Assembly: GCA_963678705.1 (NCBI GenBank)
Contig: OY783208.1
Span: forward strand, 12,211,782-12,275,781
DNA from: Panorpa germanica
Taxonomy: Eukaryota > Arthropoda > Insecta > Mecoptera > Panorpidae
DNA: 64,000 nt
Direction of reading: 5' to 3'
Made by a program: the position numbers and the translations under genes. A model generated the notes under the pieces. That model saw only the letters and a program-made list of their open reading frames with translations, did not search any database and was not told where the DNA came from. Positions 41,140 to 53,593 of the stretch are shown in pieces (the first letter of the stretch is position 1; each line of letters starts with the position of its first letter).

Positions 41140-41640
41140 TTAACTACAAATAATGCAGTTGCTGCCACGGATTATAAAGCTTTGAGAATATAAATCATAA
41201 AAGAAGTTTAGTTAGTAAGTGAAGAGCAATCCATCGATGGGGTTCGAGGCAGAAGTACTTGTATGCGACTAAGGGTCAAGCAATATGCCGCCATTAAATA
41301 TATCCCCCCCTCTCTCCTACGAGAACATAAAATGAAAATTTGAAGCGAAGCAATAAGAAGAATGAGCAAAACGCTAAGAATATCTACTCACGATCGACAA
41401 CCTCCTGGTCGATTAGGGAAATCACGCAGGCTGCTAACTTAGTAACAATTTGGAATAGCAGTTTGGAATAGATAGTGTTCAAATAAACAAATCTAAAAGC
41501 AAAAACGCAACTGGTGGAATTTGTCAAGACACCCCTTCACAAATTACGCGCGAGGAGTGTACGCAAGGAAAATACCAATTATTTTATCTTCTCATAAATT
41601 GTTACTTGAAAATAATATGTTATTATGTTACTTCTGTTTC
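41140..41640. other. unassigned stretch
   Basis: No recognised gene. This sequence was continuous with 37861-37961 before the BEL insertion. Confidence 0.3.
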
Positions 41641-41649
41641 CTACTTACC

Positions 41650-42980
41650 GCGCCGTGATGGAAGTTTTAGACGTCGCTTACAGGAGTGCCGCGATTACAT
41701 TTAGATGGTGTAATTTTTAAAAAATAAGTCCCATTTAATAAGGAGTACTACAAAATAAAACTTTTTTCATAATGTAATCAATTTTTTTTAAATTGTTTTT
41801 TAACATTTCAAATGACTTATGGCCACCCGGTATGTCAGACCAACTGATATATTTTGGCATAAGCTAACAATTTAGCTAAGTTTGCATTGAATGTAATTTC
41901 GCTTCCTCATTTAAAAGCTGAACGTGAACATAATTTTAGTGCAACAAAATAAACAATGGAAACAAAAAATTGGATTATTTTGTCATAAAATTTGTAGTGA
42001 AAGGAAATGCGAAATGAATTCCGACAAAAATGCCTTAATCGATATTATAAATTACAGTAAGGAATTCGAATCGTATTGGAACAAAAGAAATAAGTGTAAA
42101 TATGGCGTAATGGCGTAAATAACGACCATATCGATAAGAATGAGGTTATTTTTTTTACGGAGCATTAGTAGTGTAACAACGCAAGTTCTTGGTAGAGATG
42201 GTAAACTTTTAATTTGAGCCCTTTAAATAGAGTTGTTGAGATGTAATTGAAAAGTAGAGTTCTCTTAGCTTAAACTTAGAATACTTTGGACGTGACATGG
42301 TTATCGGCATCTGAAGATACACGTGTGGGTATAGACAGCGATGCTAACTGTTATGTGCAGGAAATAACACAAGTTATTGATATAGATGATTGAGATCCAG
42401 ATTGTATGACTGATAAGAACAGCATTCAAGGAATTAACAGGATATACATGCTTATGAAATTATTATAGGTCATGAAGAAATTGATATACAGGAGTGATTA
42501 CAAATCCTTTTCTATAATTCTGATTCTTATTTAAAAATTTAGACAATTAAAAAATGCTACAACGTAAGTAATACTATTAATTTATACATTTTAAGTAGAT
42601 TATCCTATTTTTGAAATAGGCAGAATGGTTGAAATGGTATTGCAGTACTTTCTGGACAGGCCCACATAAAATATAATACATTATATATCGTACCGTACAA
42701 ATTTATTTTCATATCCCGTCACATTCGCCAGTTTTCATTTATGGTTTAATGATAATGTGGTTTACATTATACGGGTGAAATTAGAAGTTTCGAGAACGCG
42801 ATCTCTTACAAAATGCTAGATTTACAATTCAATATGAATCAATATAATACGTTTCATGGTAGTTCATACCATTGTCGAAATGTATTTCAAGAAGGCGTGC
42901 ATTAATGTAAAGGATAATGCAGTGTTTTTATGGGTCATTTTCCCATAAAAGTAAAGAAGTAAAATTAGTTACTAGAAATT
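41650..42980 (+). repeat. segmental duplication, copy A
   Basis: Nearly collinear with 58549-59860. It starts in the tail of a DUF4817-type transposase (GACGTCGCTTACAGGAGTGC), passes the TIR-like GGCCACCCGG/TA at 41822-41833, then a 64-residue frame (41924-42118, ending NSDKNALIDIINYSKEFE...), and runs to about 42980. The two copies differ by scattered substitutions and short indels. Because the flanking sequence beyond the transposon end is shared, this is one duplicated block and not two insertions. The small frame is conserved in both copies but I recognise no family. Confidence 0.75.
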
Positions 42981-42989
42981 CGCTCATCG

Positions 42990-43796
42990 CATTAGGTAAG
43001 GTTATTTACTTATGTATCGTATAATAAATAAGCTTTGATATTTACTTATTTTTTCTTATGTTTATCAAATCATTTAATTTTACATTTTATTTAAGGTGGA
43101 TGTAAACAGGTTCTCGCATTTCTTTGTTGGATACATCGGAAAAGCGAAGAACCATCCACTACAGATATTGTCTGTTACTGGCGAGTGCCACGTCTCGCTT
43201 CTATGGGTGTCAAGCTTTAAGATTCTCTAGGAAAAGTAAGCGAAGGTGGAGAAGAGAAAGTAGTTACCAGCACATGTTTGATTAATTTTTCTAGAACATT
43301 AAGGACCAATATTAAAGTGGAAGGTATACTAAATACAGCATACTTCCATACTGCTGATAATCGTAGTGACTCTTTTAAATTGCCACTACACCAATTATTG
43401 GCAGCATTTGCAAAAACTAATAACATAGATGTGGATAATTTCCTAAAGTATGCAACAAACAATTTGCCTGTTCAGTCATGTATTCTTGCGGAGAAAAGCA
43501 CAAATGAATAAAATAAATGGCCATTTTGGATAGAATTGCGGTATGGACGCATAACGGCTTCGAAAATCTATGAAGCTGCACAATGCAAAACTCCAGATGG
43601 TGATTTAGTGAACGAAATTATAGGTATATTAAGGTTCTACACTGCTGATAATCGTAGTGACGTTTTTAAATTGTCACTACTACGCCAACTATTGGCAGAC
43701 TTGATATACGAAAAAACTGCAGAATATTATTCTAGTGCTTCGTCCCCAGAAGATGTTCGTAAGCAGTTTGAAATTAATCTTTAGTTTGAAATTAAA
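42990..43796 (+). pseudogene. SWIM/YqaJ-type gene, copy B
   Basis: It begins at the intron shared with copy A (TTAGGTAAGGTTATTTACTT), then GGCKQVLAFLCWIHRKSEEP, CLINFSRTLRTNIKVEG, FHTADNRSDSFKLPLHQLLA, LRYGRITASKIYEAAQC and DLIYEKTAEYYSSASSPEDV. The SWIM residue corresponding to His of copy A (CKH) is Gln here. One stop (after STNE) and frame changes interrupt it. It is truncated 5-prime compared with copy A. Confidence 0.6.
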
Positions 43797-44402
43797 GCTT
43801 TAAGATTCTCTAGGAAAAGTAAGCGAAGGTGGAGAAGAGAAAGTAGTTACCAGCACATGTTTGATTAATTTTTCTAGAACATTAAGGACCAATATTAAAG
43901 TGGAAGGTATACTAAATACAGCATACTTCCATACTGCTGATAATCGTAGTGACTCTTTTAAATTGCCACTACACCAATTATTGGCAGCATTTGCAAAAAC
44001 TAATAACATAGATGTGGATAATTTCCTAAAGTATGCAACAAACAATTTGCCTGTTCAGTCATGTATTCTTGCGGAGAAAAGCACAAATGAATAAAATAAA
44101 TGGCCATTTTGGATAGAATTGCGGTATGGACGCATAACGGCTTCGAAAATCTATAAAGCTGCACAATGCAAAACTCCAGATGGTGATTTAGTGAACGAAA
44201 TTATAGGTATATTAAGGTTCTACACTGCTGATAATCGTAGTGACTCTTTTAAATTGTCACTACTACGCCAACTATTGGCAGACTTGATATACGAAAAAAC
44301 TGCAGAATATTATTCTAGTGCTTCGTCCCCAGAAGATGTTCGTAAGCAGTTTGAAATTAATCGCAAATATGTGCGTAGGAAATTAAAAAAGCGAGGAAGA
44401 TA
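43797..44402 (+). pseudogene. SWIM/YqaJ-type gene, tandem duplicate C
   Basis: Almost identical to 43214-43790, offset by 583 bp. The join lies at AGCTTTAAGATTCTCTAGG. It differs at a few bases and continues further 3-prime (EINRKYVRRKLKKRGR, TAG at 44401). It lacks the SWIM part. The near identity points to a recent duplication or to an assembly repeat. Confidence 0.75.
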
Positions 44403-44700
44403 GCGATCAACTAATTAGTCAATATGTATCGCAACCTGGTAATTTATCACGAGAAACTGTTACACAAATAAAAGAAATGTTATAAAGGAAATGAAAGAAA
44501 TGTAACTATAAAAGAAAGTAACTAGAAAGAAAATGTGAACTATATTCTGTTTTATTCATTTCTACCTTTCAGCCTGTGTACAAAATGCAGACAAAGTCAC
44601 AAAGGTAATGCGATTCTCGGCCCCTTACCTAAGATCTAAATAAGCATTTATACGAATGGAAACGGAGATTGCTGATGCTGTTCAATAAATAGGACCAGTA
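44403..44700 (+). repeat. SWIM/YqaJ 3-prime tail repeat, copy 1
   Basis: Matches 55870-56105, including CGCAACCTGGTAATTTAT, TTCATTTCTACCTTTCAGCC and AATGCGATTCTCGGCC. An insertion of about 25 bp distinguishes the copies. It is non-coding as read. Confidence 0.7.
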
Positions 44701-45485
44701 ATTTCTTTTTATTTTACGGTTTTTACATTGGGAAACCAATGCTAGATTTTGATTGTCGAACAAATAGTAAGTGTTAAATTTTTGATTATTGGGTACGGTG
44801 TTATACTAGGAGTCATGGAAGTGTACGTATACGGAGCTCAATCGACTGCTGCGATAAGGGACCATTTCACTGAGACCTAAAGTAATTATACTTATTATTA
44901 CTTAAAAATTCAGATAATTAAAAATATGCTACAACGTAAGTGGACAAAAACATGCATGAAAATGAAGTTATAATATAACATAATGTTTAAAATATATATT
45001 CATGTTTTTAAAAGCAAAAGTGTAAATGTACTTTAGTGAGTGTCGCCTAAACATTTTGATGTGTAAAACCAGCCTTACTTTTCTTGTTGCTCCCAACATT
45101 TATTATTAAAGACTCAAACTATTTATAAAACTATTTTTCTAAAGAGTTTGGTACATCTACTAGACGTTAGGTGTAAAAAAACGTGTGAAAAAAAAGTGTT
45201 CGATTTTTCGAACAATGGTAAGTATTAATCATTTTTTTATTTTTTGACAACTGTATACAACGAACTTTTCTTAATATGTATACACCATTTATACACGTTC
45301 TTTCGTCAAGGAAATTGCTTACATTAAAAACTTTGAAATATTTTAGAGTTTTTTTTTAAATTAGCTATTGTTTATTATTACATATAAATACTACAGGTAA
45401 ATTATTTGAGTTATATTTTTATTAAATAACATAGGAAATCGTTACACATGTTTTATATTAGTTAAGAATTTCAGTTATATTTGCA
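44701..45485. other. unassigned stretch upstream of the piggyBac-like gene
   Basis: No gene recognised. A scrap near 44925 (ATGCTACAACGTAAGT) is shared with 42553 and 59423. The right part (about 45160-45485) may be the 5-prime region of the piggyBac-like element, but I could not find its inverted ends. Confidence 0.3.
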
Positions 45486-46418
45486 ATGGCTGGTTGTCAA
45501 GCTTTATCTATGAAAGAGATTGAGACAATTATTGATAATTGGAGTGATAGTGAGGACGAAATTAATACCGTAATTGTCCTTCCACCTGCTCAAGTAGATG
45601 ATGTAACTGATGAAGAAATACTGGACGATGATTGTATTCCAATGAGTGACGAGGTAGGTATAAATACATACATTGAATTGTACATATACAACGTATTTAA
45701 TAAATATATTCTTCGTTTTATAGGTTACTGTTTTAAATGAGGTAATTGGTTCTCTTGAATATGCAACAACACGACATCTTAGAGGTGAAAATGATGTGGA
45801 AAGCATTGCACAGGCAGGTGCTGCAGACATTAAAGCAACTGGTACTGTTGATCATACAGAATATTTTCAACCATCTACATCTGCTTTACGTAAACGAAAA
45901 AGACGACATGTAGACAACACAATAGTTTCAGAGCGACCATCAAGTGTTTCTTTTAAACCTTTGCGTGAATTTGGAGAACCAACATGGGCCACAAAAACCA
46001 ATAAAACAACTCAATTTGAGTATAATATTCATAAAATAGAGCCCCTTAATAGTGTTCAAAAAGAGTTGTATGAACATCAAAGGACTTGGACATCAATGCT
46101 GTCCAAAATTACCGCATTAACATTCGTGCGAAGAAGTGGTATTGGCCATTATGGTTATCTGTATTAAATTCTTCAATGGATAATGCTTGGAAACTACACT
46201 GCTTTGTTGCATGTTCTGACAAAGAAGAAAAATTTACGAAAGAAGTAGCTTTGAAATTCTCAACAAAGGATAGGGATGAACTCCTCAGGAACATAGTTCT
46301 TGTTGTCATCACTTGTTGGCAAAAGGCAAAGGGCAAAGGAAAGGAATATACCTCTACAGATATGAAGCCAAAAATTTTAATGTACCTAATTCAAGTAGCT
46401 TCTGGTAAACATACCTGA
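45486..46418 (+). pseudogene. piggyBac-like transposase, internally deleted
   Basis: Exon 1 (45486-45653) encodes MAGCQALSMKEIETIIDNWS then DSEDE and an acidic VLPPAQVDDVTDEEILDDD segment, typical of piggyBac-type N-termini. It ends DE/GTAGGT. Exon 2 starts at 45724 after TTTATAG. It reads to about 46090, then jumps in another frame to QNYRINIRAKKWYWPLWLS and MDNAWKLHCFVAC. The latter is the late part of the piggyBac DDE domain, around the last conserved Trp/Pro block. The catalytic aspartates and the C-terminal cysteine-rich finger are missing. Terminal repeats and TTAA sites were not identified. Confidence 0.7.
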
Positions 46419-46443
46419 ATATTGTCCGATATAGTCCGTAAGG

Positions 46444-48660
46444 TCCGATACTAAATACCCAAGAGTCTCCTATGGCAATAGATGAGGTAGCATATGTCAT
46501 AGAAGCAAGAGGATACTGAAGGTAAAGTAAAAATATTATGTGGTTTTGAAAATGTTTACTTAAAATTATGAAGACGAATAAATAATTATTATACTTCATT
46601 ATTAAGCCTGTACAGCAACATATCTGGCATGATTACACACCAGCTATGTTGTCCATGAAGGTGAATCCTTTTTTAAAAGAACCCAGCAACGAAAATAATG
46701 TGCTGAGTCAAACTCCAATAAACGTAGAAGCGTCAACGTGTAATAATAATTACATTGATAATAATAAGTATTACAACAATAACAGAAACTATAATAAATA
46801 TATTATTTACTAGCTTTTACCCCCGTCGCAAGCGACGTTTGTTTTTTGAGAGTGGCTTGAATTTTAAGTCAAAATTTAATTCCATTTTTAAATTGAAATA
46901 ATAAACTCGTCCTATATTGATTTAACATTTAATAACAATTAATTTTTCATACAAACTGACTAAAAAAATACATTTTTTATATCAAAATAAAAACTATTTT
47001 GAATTTATGCGATATTTGAACAACTTTTTTTCAAAATTTGGGATTTTTTTTTCGATTCGTAAATAAGTTGCCAAGGTTAGCCTATATACAAAATTTCAAC
47101 TTTCTAGCACAATTTTTACTCTCGGCAAATACTGCCCCCGTGACCCCCAATACAATTTTAAAATTTTGAATTTTTTTTTCATTAATAATATACTTAATTA
47201 TTCTAGAATCCAGAAAATGAATTTTCTCCAAAGTTCCCTGCCGGGCCCCCGAATTTCTTTAATCCCCTCTTTTTCAATTTTTGAATTTCTAATTTTTGAG
47301 AAATGTCAGCATTGAATACCTTAATACACATGCAAAATTTTAACTTTCTATCTTATACGAATTAAAAGTAATACAGCAAAAAAGGGATCACTTTTTTTCC
47401 AGTTTTTCCAAAATTACGGGTTTCCAGGAAATTCAGGGAAAAATCCGGGGACGCCAAAAGTCTTAGAATTTTTTTCTCTACGAAATAGACAATTTTCAAA
47501 AACTTTGACGGAGCCGTCTTCGCGCTGCCATACAAAGTATACTACCAAACATATAAAATCATAAGATCATAAATATACATTTGGAACATTATAAATAAGA
47601 CTGAGTTTACCCCCGTCGCAAAACGACGTCTTTTAGGCGTGTATCGTTTGAATCCAATAAAATAATTCGTAATTACATTTCATATTTAACTGTTCTATTT
47701 TTAAATTGAAATAATAAATAAACTCGCGCACATATACACACATATAAATTGATTAAAAAAATATTTTTTTTTTATCAAAATAAAAAATATTTTCAATTTA
47801 TGCGTTATTTGACCAATTTTTTTTCAAAATTTTGGATTTTTTTTTCGATTCGTAAATAAGTTACCAAGGTTAGCCTATATACAAAATTTCAACTTTCTAG
47901 CACAATTTTTACTCTCGGAAAATACTGCCCCCGTGCCCCCAAATAAAATTTTGAAATTTTGAATTTTTTTTTATTAATAATATACTTAATTATTCTACAA
48001 TCCAGAATATGAACTTTCTATAAAGTTCCCTACTGGGCCCCCGAATTTCTTCAACCCCCCCTTTTTCAATTTTTAAAATTCTAATTTTTGAGAAATGTCA
48101 ACATTAAATAGCCTAATACACATGCAAAATTTCAACTTTCTATCTTTTCCAAATTAAAAGTAATACAGCAAAAAAGAGATCACTTTTTTTCCAGTTTTTC
48201 CAAAATTACGGGTTTCCAGGAAATTCAGGGAAAAATCCGGGGACGCCAAAAGTCTTAGAATTTTTTTTTCTACGAAATAGGAAATTTTTAAAAACTTCCC
48301 TGGAGCCGTTTTCGCGCTGCCATACAAAACTCACTACCAAACATATAAGAATATAAGATCATAAATATACACCTGGGACATTATAATATATGATAGCAAA
48401 AGTGATCATCGAAGATGCAGCAACAGCGAAGAAGGCTGCTCAACTAAAAGGAAGACTTCCTAGTTTGCCCATGATATTAATTAAGCAGTCAAAGAAGAAG
48501 CAAAAAATTTGACGCAAAACGAGACAAAGTGTAGCAGAAACGCAAATACATCTTATCGAAAAGGACCACAGTGAAAATGAGAAAAGGAAAAATGAACTAC
48601 ATGAATTACAAAAAAAAAAATATAAATTCAATGTGAAAACATTGATCAACTGTGATCTTA
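46444..48660 (+). pseudogene. Myb/SANT-like transposon gene, copy 2, split by Helitrons
   Basis: 46465-46560 matches the third exon and following intron of copy 1 (SPMAIDEVAYVIE). A further exon from about 46606 reads PVQQHIWHDYTPAMLSMKVN, then an asparagine-rich stretch, and is cut at 46809 by the Helitron pair. After 48394 the gene continues with AKVIIEDAATAKKAAQLKG and a coiled-coil-like QSVAETQIHLIEKDHSENEK in shifting frames, the usual C-terminus of zeste/Myb-like transposon proteins. The exons with the DNA-binding domain are missing, so this is a dead copy. Confidence 0.6.
46810..48393 (-). mobile_element. two tandem non-autonomous Helitron units
   Basis: Minus-strand copies of the family in the 16-20 kb array. 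Units are 46810-47600 (791 bp) and 47601-48393 (793 bp). The pair ends GTCGCTTGCGAC, GGGGGTAAAAG, CTAG before T at 46809. It starts TCATATATTATAATG after A at 48394. The inner boundary carries the variant end CTCAG. The flanks rejoin within the Myb/SANT gene. Confidence 0.85.
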
Positions 48661-48719
48661 TGTAACGGAGCGGACATTTTCAATAAAATTGTTTTTAACA
48701 AGAAAAAATCAGAATCGAA

Positions 48720-48893
48720 ATGTGCGACTTAACAACAAGCCTAGTTATTGTAATTGTTATAAGTGTGAACGCTCAGACAAGCTCTGTTAACCCATCTCTT
48801 TATTTGGATGATGAACAAGTGTCAAAAAGACACAGCGAGCAAGGTACAAAACTACTAAGTGTTAATCCACTAAATATTACTTTTGGCTCCTAG
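48720..48893 (+). CDS. small secreted-peptide ORF, copy 2
   Basis: 57 residues from ATG 48720: MCDLTTSLVIVIVISVNAQT, a good signal peptide, then SSVNPSLYLDDEQVSKR and HSEQGTKLLSVN. A KR dibasic pair follows the acidic segment. GAGCAAG/GTACAA could be a splice donor, in which case this is a first exon. It lies just after the Myb/SANT 3-prime end, with an AATAAAATTG between them. The family is unknown to me. Confidence 0.5.
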   Translation: MCDLTTSLVIVIVISVNAQTSSVNPSLYLDDEQVSKRHSEQGTKLLSVNPLNITFGS

Positions 48894-49135
48894 AAACTAG
48901 AAAGTAGTAGTACATTAACTCTCGTATATTAAATAAAATATAAGACTTCTGAGTAATATGAATTTCATGATTAGTGTGATATTAGTTAATATGAAATAAA
49001 AATGAAAATAGAAAAATATACCGAAGCAGGCATCAGCCTCATTTCCCAACATTTGGTGGGCACGCGAGCCCTAAACAATTCACAATTAGTAATACGGATT
49101 GCGATATACAACTGGCACGCCAGTTAAATCTGTTC
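48894..49135 (+). repeat. conserved block ending in ACTGGCACGCCAGT, copy 1
   Basis: Collinear with 60120-60374. Both copies follow the secreted-peptide ORF and both lose similarity directly after ACTGGCACGCCAGT, which is an inverted repeat in itself. This may be the end of a duplicated or mobile unit. Confidence 0.6.
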
Positions 49136-49721
49136 ATTGATAGTGCGTTATTATTGAATAATATTTTAACTTGTTTTCAGGACTTAAACGAAATAAATAG
49201 ATTATGAAAGAGAGGTGATTCTGTTTCAATTAAATTTCGTTTATTGCTATAAAACAATGGCAAATATAGTAATTTTGAGCCGAATTGACTAATTGATTTA
49301 CAAATGTGAAGAATGACCGTGCAAATTGTGGAACGGTGGTCGATGTGTTTCTTGCACGAGCAATAGCATTGGACTATCGCAAAACTGCATCAAAAATAGA
49401 CAAGAAAAACGAATCAAACAAGAGTCTGTGAACACACATCCTTAACTTATTAAGGATCTAAGAAATTAAGAAGATTTTAAAACAACTTCATTAAGTTCAA
49501 GGGCAATATTAATTTGTAGGTTTTCACCTAGTTACAGGGGTAATATGGGGACCACCCCTTCTCAGTGACCCTTTATTAAGAAAGTTGTGCAACGGCCATC
49601 CGTTTGAGGCAAATTGGATTATTTTTTCTATTAGAAAGCATGTCCTAGATTCCGTTAATTTGTAATTTGTCCGTTAAATAATGTTTGTGATTTTTAAACA
49701 ATAACTAAAAACTTTCCGAGG
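49136..49721. other. unassigned stretch
   Basis: No recognised gene. It ends in an acceptor-like TTTCCGAG before the LRR exon. Confidence 0.3.
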
Positions 49722-50187
49722 TTGGCATCTCGAATCGTTCACCATGGACATTGCGTTGATATTTGTCTGCCAAATATAATGGCTGAACTCCCACCATTAA
49801 GACACCTGGAAATAAAGTGCTGTAAATATCATTTCTGGCCTTCCTTAGGCTCCTTAGAGAAACTAAAATACTTACAAAGTCTCAGGATGTCAGAATTAAG
49901 ATACAATCATAATGCTGGACTTATGAAGCTATTTCGCAGCTGCGTAAACGTGGCATCGCTGGATATTGATGGAAAAGCGATTTAACGCAGCTTTGTTTAA
50001 AACAATTGCGAAAATGCCAAATCTAAAGGAAATTAAAATTGCGCATGACAGGAGAGATTCCGGTTACACGGCGTTGATGCGTTGGCTATCGACTAGTAAG
50101 AGTTTGACGACCGTAAATTTTAGATCGTTCCAAGGTTTGAAGAGCAAAGATATCTTAATGCTGATCCAGGGTTCTAACATTTTACAG
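49722..50187 (+). pseudogene. leucine-rich repeat exon (F-box/LRR-like), frameshifted
   Basis: Repeating LRR strands: LPPLRHLEIKCCKYHF, LEKLKYLQSLRMSEL, CVNVASLDIDGK, MPNLKEIKIAHDRRD, SKSLTTVNFRSFQGL. The spacing resembles F-box/LRR proteins, which select substrates for ubiquitin ligases. The frame changes by one base near 49970 (after DIDGK), which breaks it. It ends at donor CAG/GTGAG (50187). No F-box and no other exon is visible, so it is a fragment of a host gene or a retained exon. Confidence 0.5.
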
Positions 50188-50557
50188 GTGAGTTTTAAAA
50201 CTATCATTTTAATTATTTCCTATAGATTAAAAGTGTGTCCAAAATGTGTGCGAGAGAGAAAGGTATATGTTCATATTTGTTCTCTATGCGCATGCGTCAC
50301 AAGTGACAGCTGTCTAGATATAATAAGTATTAATATTCTATTAAGATATAATAAATATTACAGTTTAGAGCGAGACTCCTTGGTGAGCGCACGTGTTTAT
50401 AATAAACAAAACAATAAAATAAATAGTGATCTTTTTTTGCAAATTATAATATTTTTTCGTGATTTTTTGTATTTAAATTATAATTTAGATTATTATTAAG
50501 TGACATTACAAAGAAGTGAAGTAACTTCTATTTAATTATCACTGGGTAATTAACAAA

Positions 50558-51305
50558 ATGGATATGGAGACTGAACCTCCCGATAAAAATCCGAACAATA
50601 AAAACAACTCTGTGACTAACAAATCATTTCCTACAGAAAAATCATCCAGTGCTATGGCAGAAAACTTAAATAACAATAGTGACAATGTTAATAAAATATA
50701 TAATGATTTATACAACACAGAAACAAAATATGATTCGTATAAAGTAATGATTGTTAAAAATAATAGTGATGGAAATACATTTTTTAGTTCTCTTAAATTA
50801 GCAGAAATAATTTGTAAAATCAGCAATAAATCTAATATAATAGAAATTAAAAAAGTGGGAAGAAATAAAGCAATCGTTCAATGTGCTAATGCAATACTAG
50901 CTAATGAAATTACCAAATCAACATTGCTGAAAAACAATGGATATGAAGCGTTTATCCCATTTTACTGGTGCACAAAAGTAGCTATTATAAAAGGTGTAGA
51001 TATAGAATATACGGAAGATATAATTTTAAATAATATAGAGTGTCCACCTTTTAAAGTAACGAGAGTGCAAAGGCTAAATCGAAAAATAAGAGTTGACGGA
51101 GATATAAAATATGAACCCAGTACAACAGTGAAACTATTCTTTGAAGGACTTGCAATTCCTGCTTATGTTTACATGTGAAGAGTGAGACGAGTATGCGAAC
51201 CATTTGTACAACAGACGATACAATGTTATAATTGTTTTAAATTTGGACACGCAGCCACAAAATGCAGAGCAAAAGTAGCAAAATGTAATTTCTGCGGAAG
51301 TGAAG
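50558..51305 (+). pseudogene. LINE ORF1 (Gag-like) with zinc knuckles
   Basis: Starts MDMETEPPDKNPNNKNN. A conserved domain (FSSLKLAEIICKISNKSN, FIPFYWCTKVAIIKGVDIEY, LFFEGLAIPAYVYM) precedes a TGA at 51176-51178. The same frame then continues as RVRRVCEPFVQQTIQCYNCF and CRAKVAKCNFCG zinc knuckles. The related ORF1 at 57 kb has Trp at the stop position (YIYIWNAKLPCEPF), so TGA is probably a Trp codon mutation. ORF1 proteins bind LINE RNA. Confidence 0.8.
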
Positions 51306-52319
51306 ATCATTTACGTACTGTATTTACGTACTATATTTAATCTATCATTCAGAACTGCTTGTATACCATTAGATTGGAAGAAACATATTGTTGTTCCGAT
51401 TTTAAAACCAGGGAAGGATCCAAACAAACAAGAATCATATAGACCAATCACTTTGTTATCATGTATGGGCAAAACCATGGAAGCAGTTATCAAAAACAGA
51501 ATAGAATGCTTTCTAGAACATCATAAAAGATTACCGAATCTACAATTTGCTTTTAGAAAAACAAGAAGTACGCAGCACAATTTGAATATATTGAATATCG
51601 ATATTCAAAAAACATATAGTAAGAACCACTATATGATAGCTGCTTTCATAGACATAGAAGCTGCATATGACAATGTCAATCTGAATACTTTAAAAGAGAA
51701 ATTAGAAAAGATAGGTATATCCTCTAAAATGTGCAACTGGATTACTAATTACTTTCAAAATAGAGAGATAATAGTTAGATACAATAACAAGACAAACGAC
51801 CCTATTATTTGTTATCATGGAATTCCACAAGGCTCCATAATATCTCCATTGCTATTCACTATATATACAGAAAACATAGCATCATTATTAGATAATAATA
51901 CAACAGTTATGATGTACGCAGACGATATAGTTATTTACAGTGTGGGTCATACGCTAGACATAGCTCAAAATAGACTACAAACAAAACTAAGAAAACTAGA
52001 AGATCTTTTAAAAGAAATCAAATTAAACATATCTTCAGAAAAAAACAAAATTGTAATCTTTACAAGACATAGAATTATCTCTAGTCCAAAAATAACCATT
52101 AGAAATAAGAACATAACGGTTAGATCAAACATCAAATTTCTGGGTATATTCTTTGACACAAAGAGTACTTGGGCGAAAGAAGTTTCACATATCATTTCCA
52201 AATGTCAAAAAGGATTTAATTTGATGAGATGTATAGCTGGTTATAAATGGGGCGCACATCCAACAACATTAATACAAATATATAAAGCGGTAGTTAGACC
52301 TCATACTCTAGCACCATGA
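51300..52319 (+). pseudogene. LINE reverse transcriptase
   Basis: RT motifs: WKKHIVVPILKPGKDP, SYRPITLLSCMGKTMEAVI, LQFAFRKTRSTQHNL, AAFIDIEAAYDNV (first catalytic Asp), GIPQGSIISPLLFTIY, and MMYADDIVIYS with the YADD centre. The N-terminal endonuclease is absent and the beginning of the frame is fused to the zinc-knuckle region in another frame. The end is frayed after 52319. Confidence 0.85.
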
Positions 52320-52696
52320 TCTGCACCGCAAATAACTCCAGATTAAAAAAAATCGAAATCATGCAAAATAAATGTTTAAGGATAATATTAGGGGCAATGA
52401 TTTCAACACCATGTCAAATTCTTAAATACTTAACTAATCCCTCCAGTCAGCGTCAGAATACAACAAATCGCAGATAATTTTTATTGTAAAAATATACATA
52501 ATTCATGTATTCCCTTAAATACAAAAATAGGAAAATTACGTGTTCTTTTTAACAGTTCCTACTGGATAAATAAGAAAAAAACCGGCACTCCTAAATAGTT
52601 TCGACAGATATGGAAAATTAAACATAGACAAAAATTGATACAGAAGTAAATTACTTTAATAAGAAAGAAAGTAATGAAAAAGTTTATCAAAAATAT

Positions 52697-53593
52697 ATGG
52701 AATACATAACAAAAGATAATATAAACTGGAGTATATGGTTTACTGATGGATCTTTGAACAATAATTATAAAACTGGAGGAATAGGTATTTATAACCATAA
52801 TACAGAACAACAATACAAATATAAACTCAAGAACACCTCAAATTCTTATAATACAGAATTGACCGCTATTATGAAACTTTTAGATTTAATACAAAACACT
52901 GATAATAAGAATATATTAATCGTCACAGACTCTCGTAGTGTTTGTTTATCTATAAATAACAATACATTCAAAAACAATAACAATTACAAAATATGCTCAG
53001 TTAAGGATTATCTTTTAAAAATGAAGGAAAAGAATATGAATTTAAAAGTTAAATTTTTATGGATTCCCGATCATGCAGGTATAAAAGGAAATGAAATGAC
53101 TGATAGATTGGCTAGAGAAGCTTGTTTAAATGGAGAAGAGTTTGATGTGAGGTGGACGATGGGCGAAGTTAAATCCCTTATCAATCAAAATTGTTTGGTA
53201 GATTGGCAAAACATCTATAACGAAAGAAGTATTCTCACCGGAAAACAATTTTATAAGCATAATCCAAAAATATCAACAAATGTATGGTTCAACAAATCAA
53301 ACTCTAGGAAATTTATTTCAACTATTACTAGAATAAAATCAGGCCACTGTAGAAGTCCATATCATCTACATAAAATAAAATTGTTAAGATCTCCAAACTG
53401 TCGTTGTGGAGAGGAAGGCACAATAAATCATATGATTTTAGAATGTAAACTTATTAAAAATCAAATAGACAAATTAATGCGAGAACTAAAAAGTGAAGTG
53501 TTATTTCCAGTAAATGTGTTGTATTTATTAGCATCAGAAAAAAGTACCAAAAGAGTCATCGAGTTTGTAACAGAAAACAAAATTGATATTTAA
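52697..53593 (+). pseudogene. LINE RNase H and C-terminal domain
   Basis: RNase H motifs: WFTDGSLNNN, NTELTAIMKLLDLIQ, LIVTDSRSVCLSI and LWIPDHAGIKGNEMTDRLAR give the D, E, D and HxGxxxND-like residues. A C-terminal cysteine/histidine region (CRCGEEGTINHMILEC) follows, as in I- and jockey-type ORF2. The frame is intact, but it is separated from RT by 52320-52696, which contains stops. Confidence 0.8.
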
